In this document: piece by piece, positions 1 through 7,966 of the stretch
How the letters are laid out: the number at the start of each line of letters is the position of its first letter
Position numbering within the stretch: the first letter of the stretch is position 1
DNA from: Aliigemmobacter aestuarii
GTDB taxonomy: Bacteria > Pseudomonadota > Alphaproteobacteria > Rhodobacterales > Rhodobacteraceae
Assembly (NCBI RefSeq): GCF_004799285.1
Contig: NZ_SSND01000004.1
Coordinates: 124,001 to 188,000, forward strand
Reading direction: 5' to 3'
DNA: 64,000 nucleotides
Notes under the pieces: model-generated
Database searches by the model: none
Told to the model about the DNA's origin: nothing
What the model saw: the letters and a program-made list of their open reading frames with translations, nothing else
Program-made: the position numbers and the translations under genes

Positions 1-423
1 CCGGCGCCGAGGAAGGGCGAAAAGGCCAGGGGCGCCAAGACGACGGGCGACCGCTTTGCGCTGGCCCTGACCCATCTGATGAACGAGATGGGGGCCGATG
101 GCTGGGAATACCTGCGGGCCGACACGCTGCCCTGCGAGGAACGCGTGGGCCTGACCGGCAAGACGACGAGCTTCCAGAACATGCTGGTGTTCCGCCGCGC
201 CCAGGCCGCGGCAGTGCAGACCGCGCCGGTCGAGGGGCATGCCGCCGCGCCGGTGGTGCCCACCGTGTCGCCCGGCGATGCGCCCGCGCCTGCGGTAGCC
301 CCTGCGGTGGCCCCCGTCGAACGCCCGGTCGAAGGCGCGGCCCGTCCGGTCGGTCCCGCCGCGGGCGAGGGTGGCAAGGCCCCGGCCCTTGGCCCGGCCC
401 GGCCCGAGATGGCGGCGGAATAA
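1..423 (+). CDS. DUF4177-like protein, 3' part
   Basis: Reading frame open from the first base of the window to the TAA at 421-423, so the 5' end lies outside. The visible 140 residues begin PAPRKGEKARG and contain the motif ADGWEYLRADTLP, typical of DUF4177 proteins, short cytoplasmic proteins of unknown function built around a GWE core. The C-terminal half (from about residue 75) is a low-complexity Ala/Pro/Val tail (APAVAPAVAPVE), probably disordered. I infer the family from the GWEYL motif and the downstream LVFRR; the function is unknown. No gene partner on the same strand is visible downstream, because the next gene is convergent. Confidence 0.7.
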   Translation, partial: PAPRKGEKARGAKTTGDRFALALTHLMNEMGADGWEYLRADTLPCEERVGLTGKTTSFQNMLVFRRAQAAAVQTAPVEGHAAAPVVPTVSPGDAPAPAVAPAVAPVERPVEGAARPVGPAAGEGGKAPALGPARPEMAAE

Positions 424-702
424 CCCCGGACCATTCGCGATCCGCAAGGCAGGCCGCGCCCTTGGAAGGGGCGGGCGGTCTGTGTCTTGTCCTGCCCCGT
501 CGGGCCACCTATGTTGTTTTCTGGCGGGTTCTGCTCTTCGCGTGCGGGTCTCTTTTCCAGTGGCCGATAAGCAAGCGAACGGGGGCTGGCTCTGGCAGGA
601 TCCTGGTCCTGCTACCTGGCGCCCACCTGAGACCTCTGGCTCTCGGGAAAACCATGACACCCACGGTCGCTGCGGGCCCGCCACACCCCCCCTTGCGGCA
701 GG
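424..702. other. intergenic region between convergent genes
   Basis: About 280 bases between the DUF4177-like gene and the terminator of the DUF481 gene. An imperfect GC-rich inverted repeat around 451-481 (gcgccc...gggcgg) could end the first gene, but it has no T-run. Open frames crossing this stretch have no recognisable protein and weak starts. I see no RNA gene here. Confidence 0.4.
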
Positions 703-728
703 AAAAAAGGGCGCGGTTGCCCGCGCCC
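703..728 (-). terminator. intrinsic terminator of the DUF481 gene
   Basis: On the minus strand an 8-bp stem (709-716 with 721-728, gggcgcgg/ccgcgccc) with a 4-nt loop is followed by six T (aaaaaa at 703-708 on the plus strand). It lies 35 nt after the stop of the DUF481 gene, a canonical Rho-independent layout. Confidence 0.85.
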
Positions 729-763
729 CAGTTGGTGAAAAAGATCGCGGGGTCAGCCGTCGG

Positions 764-1594
764 TCAGAACCCGTAGACCAGCGACACGCCCAGCTTGTTG
801 TCGGTGCGGATGGCACGGCTGTCGTTGTATTCGGTCAGATAGCTGACCCGGGTCGAGAAGGCGTCGGTCATCTTGAAATTCACGCCCAGATCGTTGTTCA
901 CCCGCAGCGCGGTATCCGACTTCAGGATATCCGTGTCATTGGTGGCAAAGATGTTGTCGTTGAACTTCCAGAAGAAGCGAGACGAGGCGATATAGCCGGT
1001 TTCGCTGGTCGAGGCGCCAAGCCCGTCTTCCAGATAGCTGATGCCCACGCCGGACTGCACCCGCCAGGCCATGTCGGGCGTGTTGAGCACCCGGTAGCCC
1101 GGACCAAAGCCCAGGAATGCGTCCTTCTGGACATCGCCCGCCGTGGCGGCCAGCCCGTCGGTCTTTACCCGACCCAGCACAAAGCCATAGACCTGGTCGT
1201 TGAAGTAGTAGTTGGCGTCATAGACACCAAAGACGTCTTCCTTGGTCTTGCGGCCGGCGGATTCGGTGAAATCCAGCGCAACGCCGATGTTCTGGACAAA
1301 GTTGCCTTGTGCGTGGCGGATGCGTGCGCCCAGTGAGAATTCCTGGCTGTCGGTGTTTCCGGTCTTGCCGGTATAGCCGACCGAGGCGCTGCCCGAGAGG
1401 CCCGGACGGAATTCGGGAAAGGCAAAACGGCTGGCGTCGTTGGCGCGATCCAGATCATCGGTCACCGCTTCGGTGATGTCGTCGATGCGGTCATCGACGG
1501 CCTCGGTGCCGGTCAGGTCGGTCTGGGCGAAGGCCGTGGTGCCAAGGGCGATCAGGGCAGCGGAAAGGCCGACAATGTGACGTGCATTCTTCAT
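764..1594 (-). CDS. DUF481 family outer-membrane protein
   Basis: A 276-residue protein that I assign to DUF481 (YdiY-like), predicted outer-membrane beta-barrels of unknown substrate. It starts with a Sec signal peptide (MKNARHIVGLSAALIALGTTAFA, read in two parts, cleavage after AFA). It continues with alternating amphipathic strands, the family-type GYTGKTGNTDSQEFSLG segment near residue 70, and ends in ...SLVYGF, a C-terminal aromatic residue typical of outer-membrane barrels. I start at the ATG at 1594 because AAAGGA precedes it by about 9 nt and it opens the signal peptide; a longer frame to 1624 would bury that signal. Monocistronic, with its own terminator at 703-728. Confidence 0.85.
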   Translation of the reverse strand: MKNARHIVGLSAALIALGTTAFAQTDLTGTEAVDDRIDDITEAVTDDLDRANDASRFAFPEFRPGLSGSASVGYTGKTGNTDSQEFSLGARIRHAQGNFVQNIGVALDFTESAGRKTKEDVFGVYDANYYFNDQVYGFVLGRVKTDGLAATAGDVQKDAFLGFGPGYRVLNTPDMAWRVQSGVGISYLEDGLGASTSETGYIASSRFFWKFNDNIFATNDTDILKSDTALRVNNDLGVNFKMTDAFSTRVSYLTEYNDSRAIRTDNKLGVSLVYGF

Positions 1595-1719
1595 AATACG
1601 GGTTCCTTTGCAGCGTTCGTTCACCGGGCCTCATGCCCGCTGGGTCAACGCGAGGAACGTATGAACATTGTTCCTATTTGAAAAATTCAAAATAATTGCA
1701 GATCATATGAGAATTACTC

Positions 1720-2655
1720 TTATCCTTCGGCGGGAACTTGCCGATCCTCCTCCCCACCTTCGCCCCCACCTTCCTCCTCGCCCTCGACCAGGTCGTGAAC
1801 GTCCTCGTCGATCGCCGCGACGACCTGCGACAGCACCAATTGCGCGGCATCGGCAATGTCCGATGGCAAGTCCTCGCGCCAGACGGAATAGGCGGGATAG
1901 GGAAAGTCGGGCGCATCCTCGACCAGATGCAGCAGGCCTGCCTCGACATAGCGCAGGGCGCTGCGCGCGGGAATGTAGGCGGCAAACTCGCGACGCGAGA
2001 TGAACTCGGCCGACAGCGCCCCCAGTGCCAGCGTCAGCCCCGGATTGGTCAGCGCGGGCAAACGCGCGGTGTGCCAGGTCACGAATTCAGGGCCCCAGTC
2101 GACAAAGGCATAGCGCCCGGCAATCTGCGACAGGTCCGGTTCAGGCCATGAGGCGACCATGACCAGGTCTTCCTCCAACAGCGGTTCGACGCGCAGGCCG
2201 GGCCGCAGGGTGGGGGTATACATCAGGGCCAGCTGAACGCTGCCTTCGGCGAGAAGGCCAGTCAGGCGGTCGGGCATGCCCAGTTCGGCCCGGATCGACA
2301 GGTGCGGCATGTCGCGTTGCAGCCCGTCGATCAGACGGAACCCCAGCCGCGGCCATAGCGAATATTGCGCCCCCAACGTCAGCGCGCCGGTAAAGCCTTC
2401 GGGAATGGCGACCTGCTGGCGTGCGCGTTCCCATGTCTGGATCAGGCGCAGGGCATGGGGTTCAAAGGCGCGTCCGGCCGCCGTCAGCTCGGCGCCGGTC
2501 TTGGACCGGGTGAACAGGCTGCGGCCCAGCTGATCCTCAAGGCGCTGGATGCGCAGGCTGACAGCGGATTGGGTGACGAACAGCCGATCCGCCGCACCCC
2601 CGAAAGACCCGGTCGCGGCGACCTGCAGAAAAGTGCGGATCAGGGCAATGTCCAT
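1720..2655 (-). CDS. LysR-type transcriptional regulator
   Basis: A 311-residue LysR regulator. Residues 1-60 form the winged helix-turn-helix (LIRTFLQVAATGSFGGAADRL, then TQSAVSLRIQRLEDQLG), followed by the linker helix and a periplasmic-binding-like effector domain from about residue 90 (GALTLGAQYSLWP). Length fits the family up to about residue 288. Beyond that is an unusual acidic glycine/glutamate tail (EGEEEGGGEGGEED). The effector and targets are unknown. No divergent gene sits next to it; the neighbouring 2713-3039 gene is on the same strand upstream, so the usual divergent-target rule does not help. Confidence 0.9.
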   Translation of the reverse strand: MDIALIRTFLQVAATGSFGGAADRLFVTQSAVSLRIQRLEDQLGRSLFTRSKTGAELTAAGRAFEPHALRLIQTWERARQQVAIPEGFTGALTLGAQYSLWPRLGFRLIDGLQRDMPHLSIRAELGMPDRLTGLLAEGSVQLALMYTPTLRPGLRVEPLLEEDLVMVASWPEPDLSQIAGRYAFVDWGPEFVTWHTARLPALTNPGLTLALGALSAEFISRREFAAYIPARSALRYVEAGLLHLVEDAPDFPYPAYSVWREDLPSDIADAAQLVLSQVVAAIDEDVHDLVEGEEEGGGEGGEEDRQVPAEG

Positions 2656-2712
2656 GACCCGGTGTAAGGCGCCACGCGCCGTCGGGGCAATGACAAAACG
2701 CTGGCGCCAGGA

Positions 2713-3039
2713 TCAGCGGCGCCGAGCCGCGGAACGGGCAACGGGCGCGGCGGCCCGGACGTGAACCGGTTCCATCCGCACGACAGGCGCGCGGGTGCCA
2801 CCCTTCGGCCCGTCCTCGGGTTCGGCCATCCGCATCACCGCGATGCCGAACTGCACGCCGGCAAAGATGATCCCGTTCGAGAAGAACAGAAGGAAGCCAG
2901 CCAGCCAGCCCTTTTCGGTTTCAAGGATCAGGTGCCGCAGGCCCGCGACGTCGGCCCAGACCAGCATCACGACAAAGGCCGCCGCGACGGCAAAGCCGAT
3001 CAGCACGTTGACGATGTACATCCGGACGAGTTTCGGCAT
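2713..3039 (-). CDS. small inner-membrane protein of unknown function
   Basis: A 108-residue protein with two predicted membrane helices (about residues 8-28, VNVLIGFAVAAAFVVMLVWA, and about 45-68, LAGFLLFFSNGIIFAGVQFG). It has a positively charged cytoplasmic tail ending in RSAARRR. I do not recognise a characterised family; it resembles conserved short membrane proteins common in Rhodobacteraceae. The start MPKLVRMY at 3039 is preceded by a gap-rich leader with GGGGGATTCCGCC, an acceptable ribosome site. It is probably a single gene; it lies 57 nt upstream of the LysR gene on the same strand. Confidence 0.65.
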   Translation of the reverse strand: MPKLVRMYIVNVLIGFAVAAAFVVMLVWADVAGLRHLILETEKGWLAGFLLFFSNGIIFAGVQFGIAVMRMAEPEDGPKGGTRAPVVRMEPVHVRAAAPVARSAARRR

Positions 3040-3134
3040 GGCGGAATCCCCCTTCGCTTTGCTTCAAGGTAGCGGGTCCCGGAAATTCGTCCAGTTCCAA
3101 TTGGTCGCAGCCGGGGGTTTCCGCCGAACGCCGA

Positions 3135-3548
3135 TCAGTTCAGCGGGCGCACGAATTCCATTGTCCCGCCCTTTTCGCCGGTCAACGTCATGTTGACCGG
3201 CCCGGTGATCTCGGCCCGCGTCATCTGCTCGAGTGCTTCGAAAAAGGCCTGCTCCGCCCCCAGGTCGGGGCAGGCCATCCGTGTCGCGCCGATGCCGGTG
3301 ATCTTCAGGTCGGGAAGGGTGCCCGGCTGACCGGCGAACCAGCGGTTGCAGGGGGCCTCACCGGTAACCCGGCCGGGTTCGGAAAAATCGATCGTGGCGC
3401 GCGCCCCGAAGGCCTGGCCGTCGATCGCGACCAGCATCCATTCCGGCGCAAGATATTCCGGCGGAACGGTCGGGTCCGATGCGGCCTGGGTGCAGGACAT
3501 CCCGACGAGCGACAGCGAAAGGGCGACGGTCAGAAGCGGTTTCGACAT
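3135..3548 (-). CDS. META domain (HslJ-like) secreted or lipoprotein
   Basis: A 137-residue protein with an N-terminal export signal (MSKPLLTVALSLSLVGMSC) and a META domain, the small beta-rich fold of HslJ heat-shock lipoproteins. Signature features are the opening WMLVAIDGQ, the central EAPCNRWFAG (Cys and Asn typical of META) and RMACPDLGAEQAFFEAL. It could be a lipoprotein cut before the Cys at about residue 19, but the -3 to -1 residues (GMS) are not a good lipobox; cleavage after TQA is the alternative. I chose the ATG at 3548 because AAGGAG lies 7 nt upstream; the longer frame to 3692 has no such site and would overlap nusB. Confidence 0.85.
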   Translation of the reverse strand: MSKPLLTVALSLSLVGMSCTQAASDPTVPPEYLAPEWMLVAIDGQAFGARATIDFSEPGRVTGEAPCNRWFAGQPGTLPDLKITGIGATRMACPDLGAEQAFFEALEQMTRAEITGPVNMTLTGEKGGTMEFVRPLN

Positions 3549-3642
3549 GGCAATCTCCTTGCGCAATTTCCTTGCGGTTTCAGGTGTGACGCAGGCCGCA
3601 CCCGTTTCCTTGGAAGAAAGGCTATCACGACGCCGTGAGCCG

Positions 3643-4104
3643 TCAAAACGCTTCGGGTTTGGCCTCATGCGCCATGTGGTCCAGCACCGCATTGACGAAT
3701 TTCGGCTCTTTCCCGTCGGGGAAGAAGGCCTTGGCCACGTCCACGAATTCGGTGATCACCACCTTCGGGGGCGTTTCCGTCTTGGTCATTTCGGCGCCGG
3801 CCGCGCGGAAAAGTGCCCGCAACACCGGGTCGATCCGGTCGATCGGCCATTTCGCGACCAGCGCGCGGTCGGTCATTTGGTCGATCAGGGCCTGCCAGTT
3901 GACCGCCTCTGCCACCAGCTTGCGGAAATGATCCACATCGCCTTCGACGAATTCCCCTTCGTCATAGGTGGCCCCGAACCGATGGGTTTCGAATTCGCGG
4001 CAGACCGCCTCGATCGTCTGGCCGCTCGATTCCATCTGGAAAAGCGCCTGAACCGCGTAAAGGCGGGAGGCGGATTTCATCTGCTTCTTCGGCGTCTGGG
4101 TCAT
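3643..4104 (-). CDS. nusB: transcription antitermination factor NusB
   Basis: A 153-residue all-helical NusB. NusB with NusE (S10) binds boxA RNA and promotes antitermination on rRNA operons. Family hallmarks are SASRLYAVQALFQME at the N terminus, WPIDRIDPVLRALFRAAGAEM in the middle and the C-terminal VVITEFVDVAKAF...FVNAVLDHMA. Length is normal for the family. Its start ATG overlaps the last codon of ribH (ATGA at 4101-4104), so the two are translationally coupled. ribB-ribH-nusB is a common bacterial gene order. Confidence 0.97.
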   Translation of the reverse strand: MTQTPKKQMKSASRLYAVQALFQMESSGQTIEAVCREFETHRFGATYDEGEFVEGDVDHFRKLVAEAVNWQALIDQMTDRALVAKWPIDRIDPVLRALFRAAGAEMTKTETPPKVVITEFVDVAKAFFPDGKEPKFVNAVLDHMAHEAKPEAF

Positions 4105-4622
4105 GCGCGGAAGGCCCCTTCGGGCGCGCGGAAACCAATGCCCTTGCGTTCGCCCGACCAGCGGCGCGCAAGCGCGATCAGGTGCAGCGCGGCAGCGGCG
4201 GCCCCGCCGCCCTTGTTCTGGCCCTGAGGATCGGCGCGCACCTCGGCCTGGGCGCGGTTTTCCACCGTCAGGATGCCGTTGCCGATGCAGGCCCCCTGCA
4301 GCCCCAGAAGGGTAATCCCGCGGCTGCTGTCGTTGCAGACGGTGTCGTAATGCGTGGTCTCGCCCCGGATCACGCAGCCAAGGGCGACATAGCCGTCATA
4401 GTTCGACATGCGTTCGGCCAGCGCGATGGCCGACGGGATTTCCAGCGCGCCGGGCACCTCGACGATCTCGACCGAGGCGCCGCAGGTCGTGGCCGTGGCC
4501 ATCGCGCCTTCGACCAGGTTGTCGGCGATGTCCTTGTAATAGGGGGCGACCACGACCAAAAGCTTCACCGGCTTGTCGAACCGGGGCAACGGCAAGGTGT
4601 GGTGGGTTTCGTGTCCGGCCAT
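4101..4622 (-). CDS. ribH: 6,7-dimethyl-8-ribityllumazine synthase
   Basis: A 173-residue lumazine synthase, which condenses 5-amino-6-ribitylaminouracil with 3,4-dihydroxy-2-butanone-4-phosphate, the penultimate riboflavin step. Recognised by VEIVEVPGALEIPSAI, YVALGCVIRGETTHYDTVCN (with the catalytic His in the GETTHYD segment) and NKGGGAAAAALHLI. Two starts are possible: a GTG at 4631 overlapping the ribB stop, or the ATG at 4622. AAGGG lies about 8 nt before the ATG but immediately abuts the GTG, so I choose the ATG, 5 nt after ribB. The stop overlaps nusB by 4 nt. Confidence 0.96.
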   Translation of the reverse strand: MAGHETHHTLPLPRFDKPVKLLVVVAPYYKDIADNLVEGAMATATTCGASVEIVEVPGALEIPSAIALAERMSNYDGYVALGCVIRGETTHYDTVCNDSSRGITLLGLQGACIGNGILTVENRAQAEVRADPQGQNKGGGAAAAALHLIALARRWSGERKGIGFRAPEGAFRA

Positions 4623-4627
4623 GTCTG

Positions 4628-5725
4628 TCACCCTTCGGAAATCGGGCGCGTACCCGCGATGGTCAGGCCGTAGGCATCCAGCCCGACGATGCGAGGCGCC
4701 TTCGAATTCGTGACCAGCGTGATGTTCGACAGCCCGAGCGCAGACAGGATCTGCGCGCCAAGGCCATAGTTGCGCAGCGTCTGGGGCGAATGTTCGCCGG
4801 GCTCGACCATCTTCATGGTCGTGTCCCTGAGCAGGACCACCACGCCGCGCCCTTCGGCGGCGATCAGGCGCATGGCGGACGGCAGCTCGCCCGCGCCGCC
4901 AATACCCAGCACGTCTTCCATCGGGTTGAGCGAGTGGACCCGCACCAGAACCGGTTCGGCCCCGGTCAGGTCGCCCTTGGTCAGGACGACATGTTCGGCA
5001 CCCTGGGTTTCATCCGCGAAAATGCGCATCAGCCAGTCGCCGCCATGGGCCGAGCTGACGTGCTTGACCGCCTTTTCCTTCACCAGGTTGTCATGGCGGC
5101 GGCGATAGGCGATCAGGTCGGAAATCGTGCCGATCTTCAGCCCGTGCTTCTGGGCAAAGCCGATCAGGTCGGGCAGGCGGGCCATCGTGCCGTCTTCGTT
5201 CATGACCTCGCAGATCACGCCCGACGGGTTCAGCCCGGCAAGGCGGCTGATGTCGACTGCGGCCTCGGTATGGCCGGCGCGAACCAGAACGCCGCCGTCG
5301 CGGGCGCGCAGCGGAAAGACGTGGCCCGGCGTCGCGATGTCCTGCGGGCCCTTGGTCGGGTCGATCGCGACCGAAACGCTGCGCGCGCGATCATGGGCGG
5401 AAATGCCCGTGGTAACCCCCTCGCGCGCCTCGATCGACAGGGTGAAGGCGGTTTCGTGGCGGCTGGAATTCTTCGGGCTCATCAGGCCGAGGCCCAGCTG
5501 GTCGATCCGCTGCGCGGTCATCGCAAGGCAGATCAGCCCGCGGCCATGCGTCGCCATGAAGTTGATCGCGGCCGGGGTGCACATCTGCGCCGGGATGATC
5601 AGGTCGCCCTCATTCTCGCGGTCCTCGTGATCGACAAGGATGAACATCCGCCCGTTGCGGGCATCGTCGATGATCTCTTCGATCGAAGAGACGGCATCGC
5701 TGTAATCGGTCCGCTGATCGGTCAT
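4628..5725 (-). CDS. ribB: 3,4-dihydroxy-2-butanone-4-phosphate synthase with degenerate GTP cyclohydrolase II domain
   Basis: A 365-residue protein. Residues 1 to about 205 are a full RibB, which converts ribulose-5-phosphate to the 4-carbon unit of riboflavin: DHEDRENEGDLI binds the substrate and metal, then THGRGLICLA and PGHVFPLRARDGGVL. The C-terminal part aligns with GTP cyclohydrolase II, but the zinc-binding cysteines of RibA (RVHSECLTGD...RCDCG) are absent, since here RVHSLNPMEDVLG has none, and the domain is short. This matches what has been called RibBX in alphaproteobacteria, so GTP cyclohydrolase activity is not expected. The ATG at 5725 has GGAG 8 nt upstream; the frame extending to 5965 is discarded. 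First gene of the ribB-ribH-nusB unit. Confidence 0.93.
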   Translation of the reverse strand: MTDQRTDYSDAVSSIEEIIDDARNGRMFILVDHEDRENEGDLIIPAQMCTPAAINFMATHGRGLICLAMTAQRIDQLGLGLMSPKNSSRHETAFTLSIEAREGVTTGISAHDRARSVSVAIDPTKGPQDIATPGHVFPLRARDGGVLVRAGHTEAAVDISRLAGLNPSGVICEVMNEDGTMARLPDLIGFAQKHGLKIGTISDLIAYRRRHDNLVKEKAVKHVSSAHGGDWLMRIFADETQGAEHVVLTKGDLTGAEPVLVRVHSLNPMEDVLGIGGAGELPSAMRLIAAEGRGVVVLLRDTTMKMVEPGEHSPQTLRNYGLGAQILSALGLSNITLVTNSKAPRIVGLDAYGLTIAGTRPISEG

Positions 5726-5828
5726 GCGTCTTGCTCCGGTTTGCTTTCGCCAGCCCATAGCGCGCCGCGCGCCCGAAGGCCAGAGCCGGAACCGACGCAA
5801 CCGGCGCGCGGGGCGTCGCCGGAAAGGG

Positions 5829-5855
5829 AAAACCCCGCCGGCCGGGCCGGCGGGG
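5829..5855 (-). terminator. intrinsic terminator of apt
   Basis: A perfect 10-bp stem (ccccgccggc at 5833-5842 with gccggcgggg at 5846-5855, 3-nt loop), followed on the minus strand by TTTT. It lies 130 nt downstream of apt and upstream of ribB, so it separates the two transcripts. Confidence 0.85.
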
Positions 5856-5985
5856 TGGGGTTGAGGGTGGTCACGTGTGGTGCAAGCAGCCGTGATTGCC
5901 GGACCGGGGTGAGGCCCGACATCGCCATGATTAGGCCGATTCCCTTTCGGAAGGGTAAATGACAAAGGGGGTCACGGCGCGCGGC

Positions 5986-6519
5986 TCAAAGCCCCTCGAA
6001 GGCGCAGAGCGCATGCACCTCCATCCCCATCGCCTCCAGCCGCCGGCGTCCGCCCAGATCGGGCAGGTCGACGACAAAGGCGCAGCCCACCACTTCGGCC
6101 CCCAGCCGCTCGATCAGCTTGATCCCGGCCTCGGCGGTGCCGCCGGTGGCCAGCAGGTCATCGACCACCAGCACCTTTTCGCCCGGCGCCATCGCATCGT
6201 CATGCACCTCGACCACCGCCTCGCCATATTCCAGCGTATAGGCCTGCGAAATCGTCTGGCCCGGCAGCTTGCCCTTCTTGCGGATCGGGACGAACCCGGT
6301 GGACAGCTGATGCGCCACCGCGCCGCCCAGGATGAACCCCCGCGCCTCAAGCCCCACAACCTTGTCGATCCGCATCCCGGCATAAGGCGCGAGCAGTTGA
6401 TCCACACACATCCGGAACCCGCGCGGATCGGCAAACAGCGTGGTCACATCGCGAAACAGGATCCCCTCGTGCGGGAAATCGACGATGGTGCGGATGTAAT
6501 CCTTGACGGTCTTGGCCAT
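5986..6519 (-). CDS. apt: adenine phosphoribosyltransferase
   Basis: A 177-residue Apt, which salvages adenine to AMP using PRPP. Hallmarks are [19 protein letters not shown] at the N terminus, [27 protein letters not shown] and the PRPP-binding loop [17 protein letters not shown] near residue 125. Length is normal. It lies downstream of mtnP on the same strand, separated by 411 nt. Both act on adenine from methylthioadenosine breakdown: MtnP releases adenine and Apt recaptures it. Confidence 0.97.
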   Translation of the reverse strand: MAKTVKDYIRTIVDFPHEGILFRDVTTLFADPRGFRMCVDQLLAPYAGMRIDKVVGLEARGFILGGAVAHQLSTGFVPIRKKGKLPGQTISQAYTLEYGEAVVEVHDDAMAPGEKVLVVDDLLATGGTAEAGIKLIERLGAEVVGCAFVVDLPDLGGRRRLEAMGMEVHALCAFEGL

Positions 6520-6930
6520 GGGGTGCCCCGGTTTGTGTGTGCGGTATGGTTAGCATCTGCGGGTGGGGAGGCAAGGGGGAGAGTCAGCCCTTGGTGCATA
6601 GTGCAGCGAAGGGCGGCTATCGGCCCAAACCGGCCCCTAGCGGCGTCACGCAATACGGAAAAAAATCGTCGACCTTTGCCCGGAACAGCCGCGCAAGCGG
6701 CCCGGGCCGCGCCCGACCGCCCCCCAGGGCGGGCGCGATTGCGACGGTGCTGCGGGTTCAGCCGTTCGATGTGTCTGGCACAATAAAGCGCCAGGCCACA
6801 GACGGTGAAGCGCCCACCCTCGGTCGGTCGCGGCCCTTCTGGGGCGATTGTCCGCACCGTCCGCAGTGCGAACCTCTGTGCAAAAGGCAGCCTACGTCCG
6901 CTTCCCCCCCAAACCTTCGCCCATCCCCCC
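6520..6930. other. intergenic region between mtnP and apt
   Basis: 411 bases without a convincing gene. It includes an A-run (aaaaaaat around 6659) and a small stem (gccgc/gcggc around 6688-6701), but no stem is directly followed by T-run, so I cannot assign a terminator. Open frames crossing it are Arg/Pro-rich and look like GC-driven artefacts. The apt promoter is presumably near its 3' end on the minus strand; no clear -35/-10 pair is visible. Confidence 0.4.
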
Positions 6931-7797
6931 TCACAACACCCGCCCCGCCACCGCGTCGAGCCTCGCCAGAACCTCTGCATCCCGTTTGTCCGGCGCGGTC
7001 ATCAGGGCGTATTCCAAGGCGCGGTCGCAGCCGTGGGGGCAGGGGGTGCGGACGCCGCCCAGAAGCCCCGGCAGGCCCGCCACCAGCGCCCGCGCGGCGC
7101 CTGCGTTCGCGGTCAGCGTGGCGATGACGGCGGCCACGTCCACCGCCTCGTGTCCCGGATGCCAGCAGTCGAAATCCGTCACCATCGCGACCGAAGCATA
7201 GCAAAGCTCGGCCTCGCGGGCGAGTTTGGCCTCGGGCATGCCAGTCATGCCGATCACATCGGCCCCCCATTGCCGGTAAAGGCGGCTTTCGGCGAGGGTG
7301 GAAAACTGTGGCCCCTCCATCGCAAGATAGGTGCCGCCCTCGTGCACACGCACGCCCGCCGCCCGTGCGGCCCCGGCCGCCGCCGCGGAAAGCCGCGGGC
7401 AGGTCGGATGGGCCAGGCTCACATGCCCCACGCAGCCCGGGCCAAAGAAGGATTTCTCGCGCGCGAAGGTGCGGTCGATGTACTGATCCACGATCACGAA
7501 ATCGCCCGGCGCGTAATCGGCGCGCAGGCTTCCCACGGCCGAGACCGCCACCACATCGGTGCAGCCCAGCCGTTTCAGCGCGTCGATGTTGGCGCGGAAC
7601 GGGATGGACGAGGGCGAATGGACATGCCCCCGCCCGTGACGCGGCAGAAAGGCCATCGGCACGCCCGACAGCCGACCCACGAGGATCTCGTCCGAGGGCT
7701 TGCCCCAGGGCGTCTTGACCCGGACCCAGGACGCGCCTTCAAGCCCGTCGATCTGATAGACACCGGAGCCGCCGATGACGCCGATCATGGTCTGCAT
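6931..7797 (-). CDS. mtnP: S-methyl-5'-thioadenosine phosphorylase
   Basis: A 288-residue MTA phosphorylase of the PNP family 2 group, cleaving methylthioadenosine to adenine and methylthioribose-1-phosphate. Seen: GVIGGSGVYQIDGL at the N terminus, phosphate-binding FLPRHGRGHVHSPSSIPFRANI, then MEGPQFSTLAESRLYR and VIGMTGMPEAKLAREAELCYA, which carry the substrate-binding Met and the family signature. I start at the ATG at 7797 (GGAG 8 nt upstream); the frame up to 7878 adds a Pro-rich leader that is not part of the family. Likely cooperates with apt downstream. Confidence 0.95.
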   Translation of the reverse strand: MQTMIGVIGGSGVYQIDGLEGASWVRVKTPWGKPSDEILVGRLSGVPMAFLPRHGRGHVHSPSSIPFRANIDALKRLGCTDVVAVSAVGSLRADYAPGDFVIVDQYIDRTFAREKSFFGPGCVGHVSLAHPTCPRLSAAAAGAARAAGVRVHEGGTYLAMEGPQFSTLAESRLYRQWGADVIGMTGMPEAKLAREAELCYASVAMVTDFDCWHPGHEAVDVAAVIATLTANAGAARALVAGLPGLLGGVRTPCPHGCDRALEYALMTAPDKRDAEVLARLDAVAGRVL

Positions 7798-7966
7798 GGG
7801 TCTTTCTCCGGGTTTTGACGGGGGCTGGAGTTCGGGGGGCTGGGGTTCTGGGGGCGAGGATAGACCGGAATGGCGCACCGGGGAAGGGGGGCGCCGCCCG
7901 GCGAAAGGGACGCATCGCCGCGCCTTTCCAAGGGGTTGCGCGGCGGATCGGGTTTTCGGGGTGTGG

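Noticed and set aside
5726-5985. FMN riboswitch upstream of ribB
   Set aside because: The conserved FMN-element blocks are absent; only the apt terminator hairpin is present in this gap.
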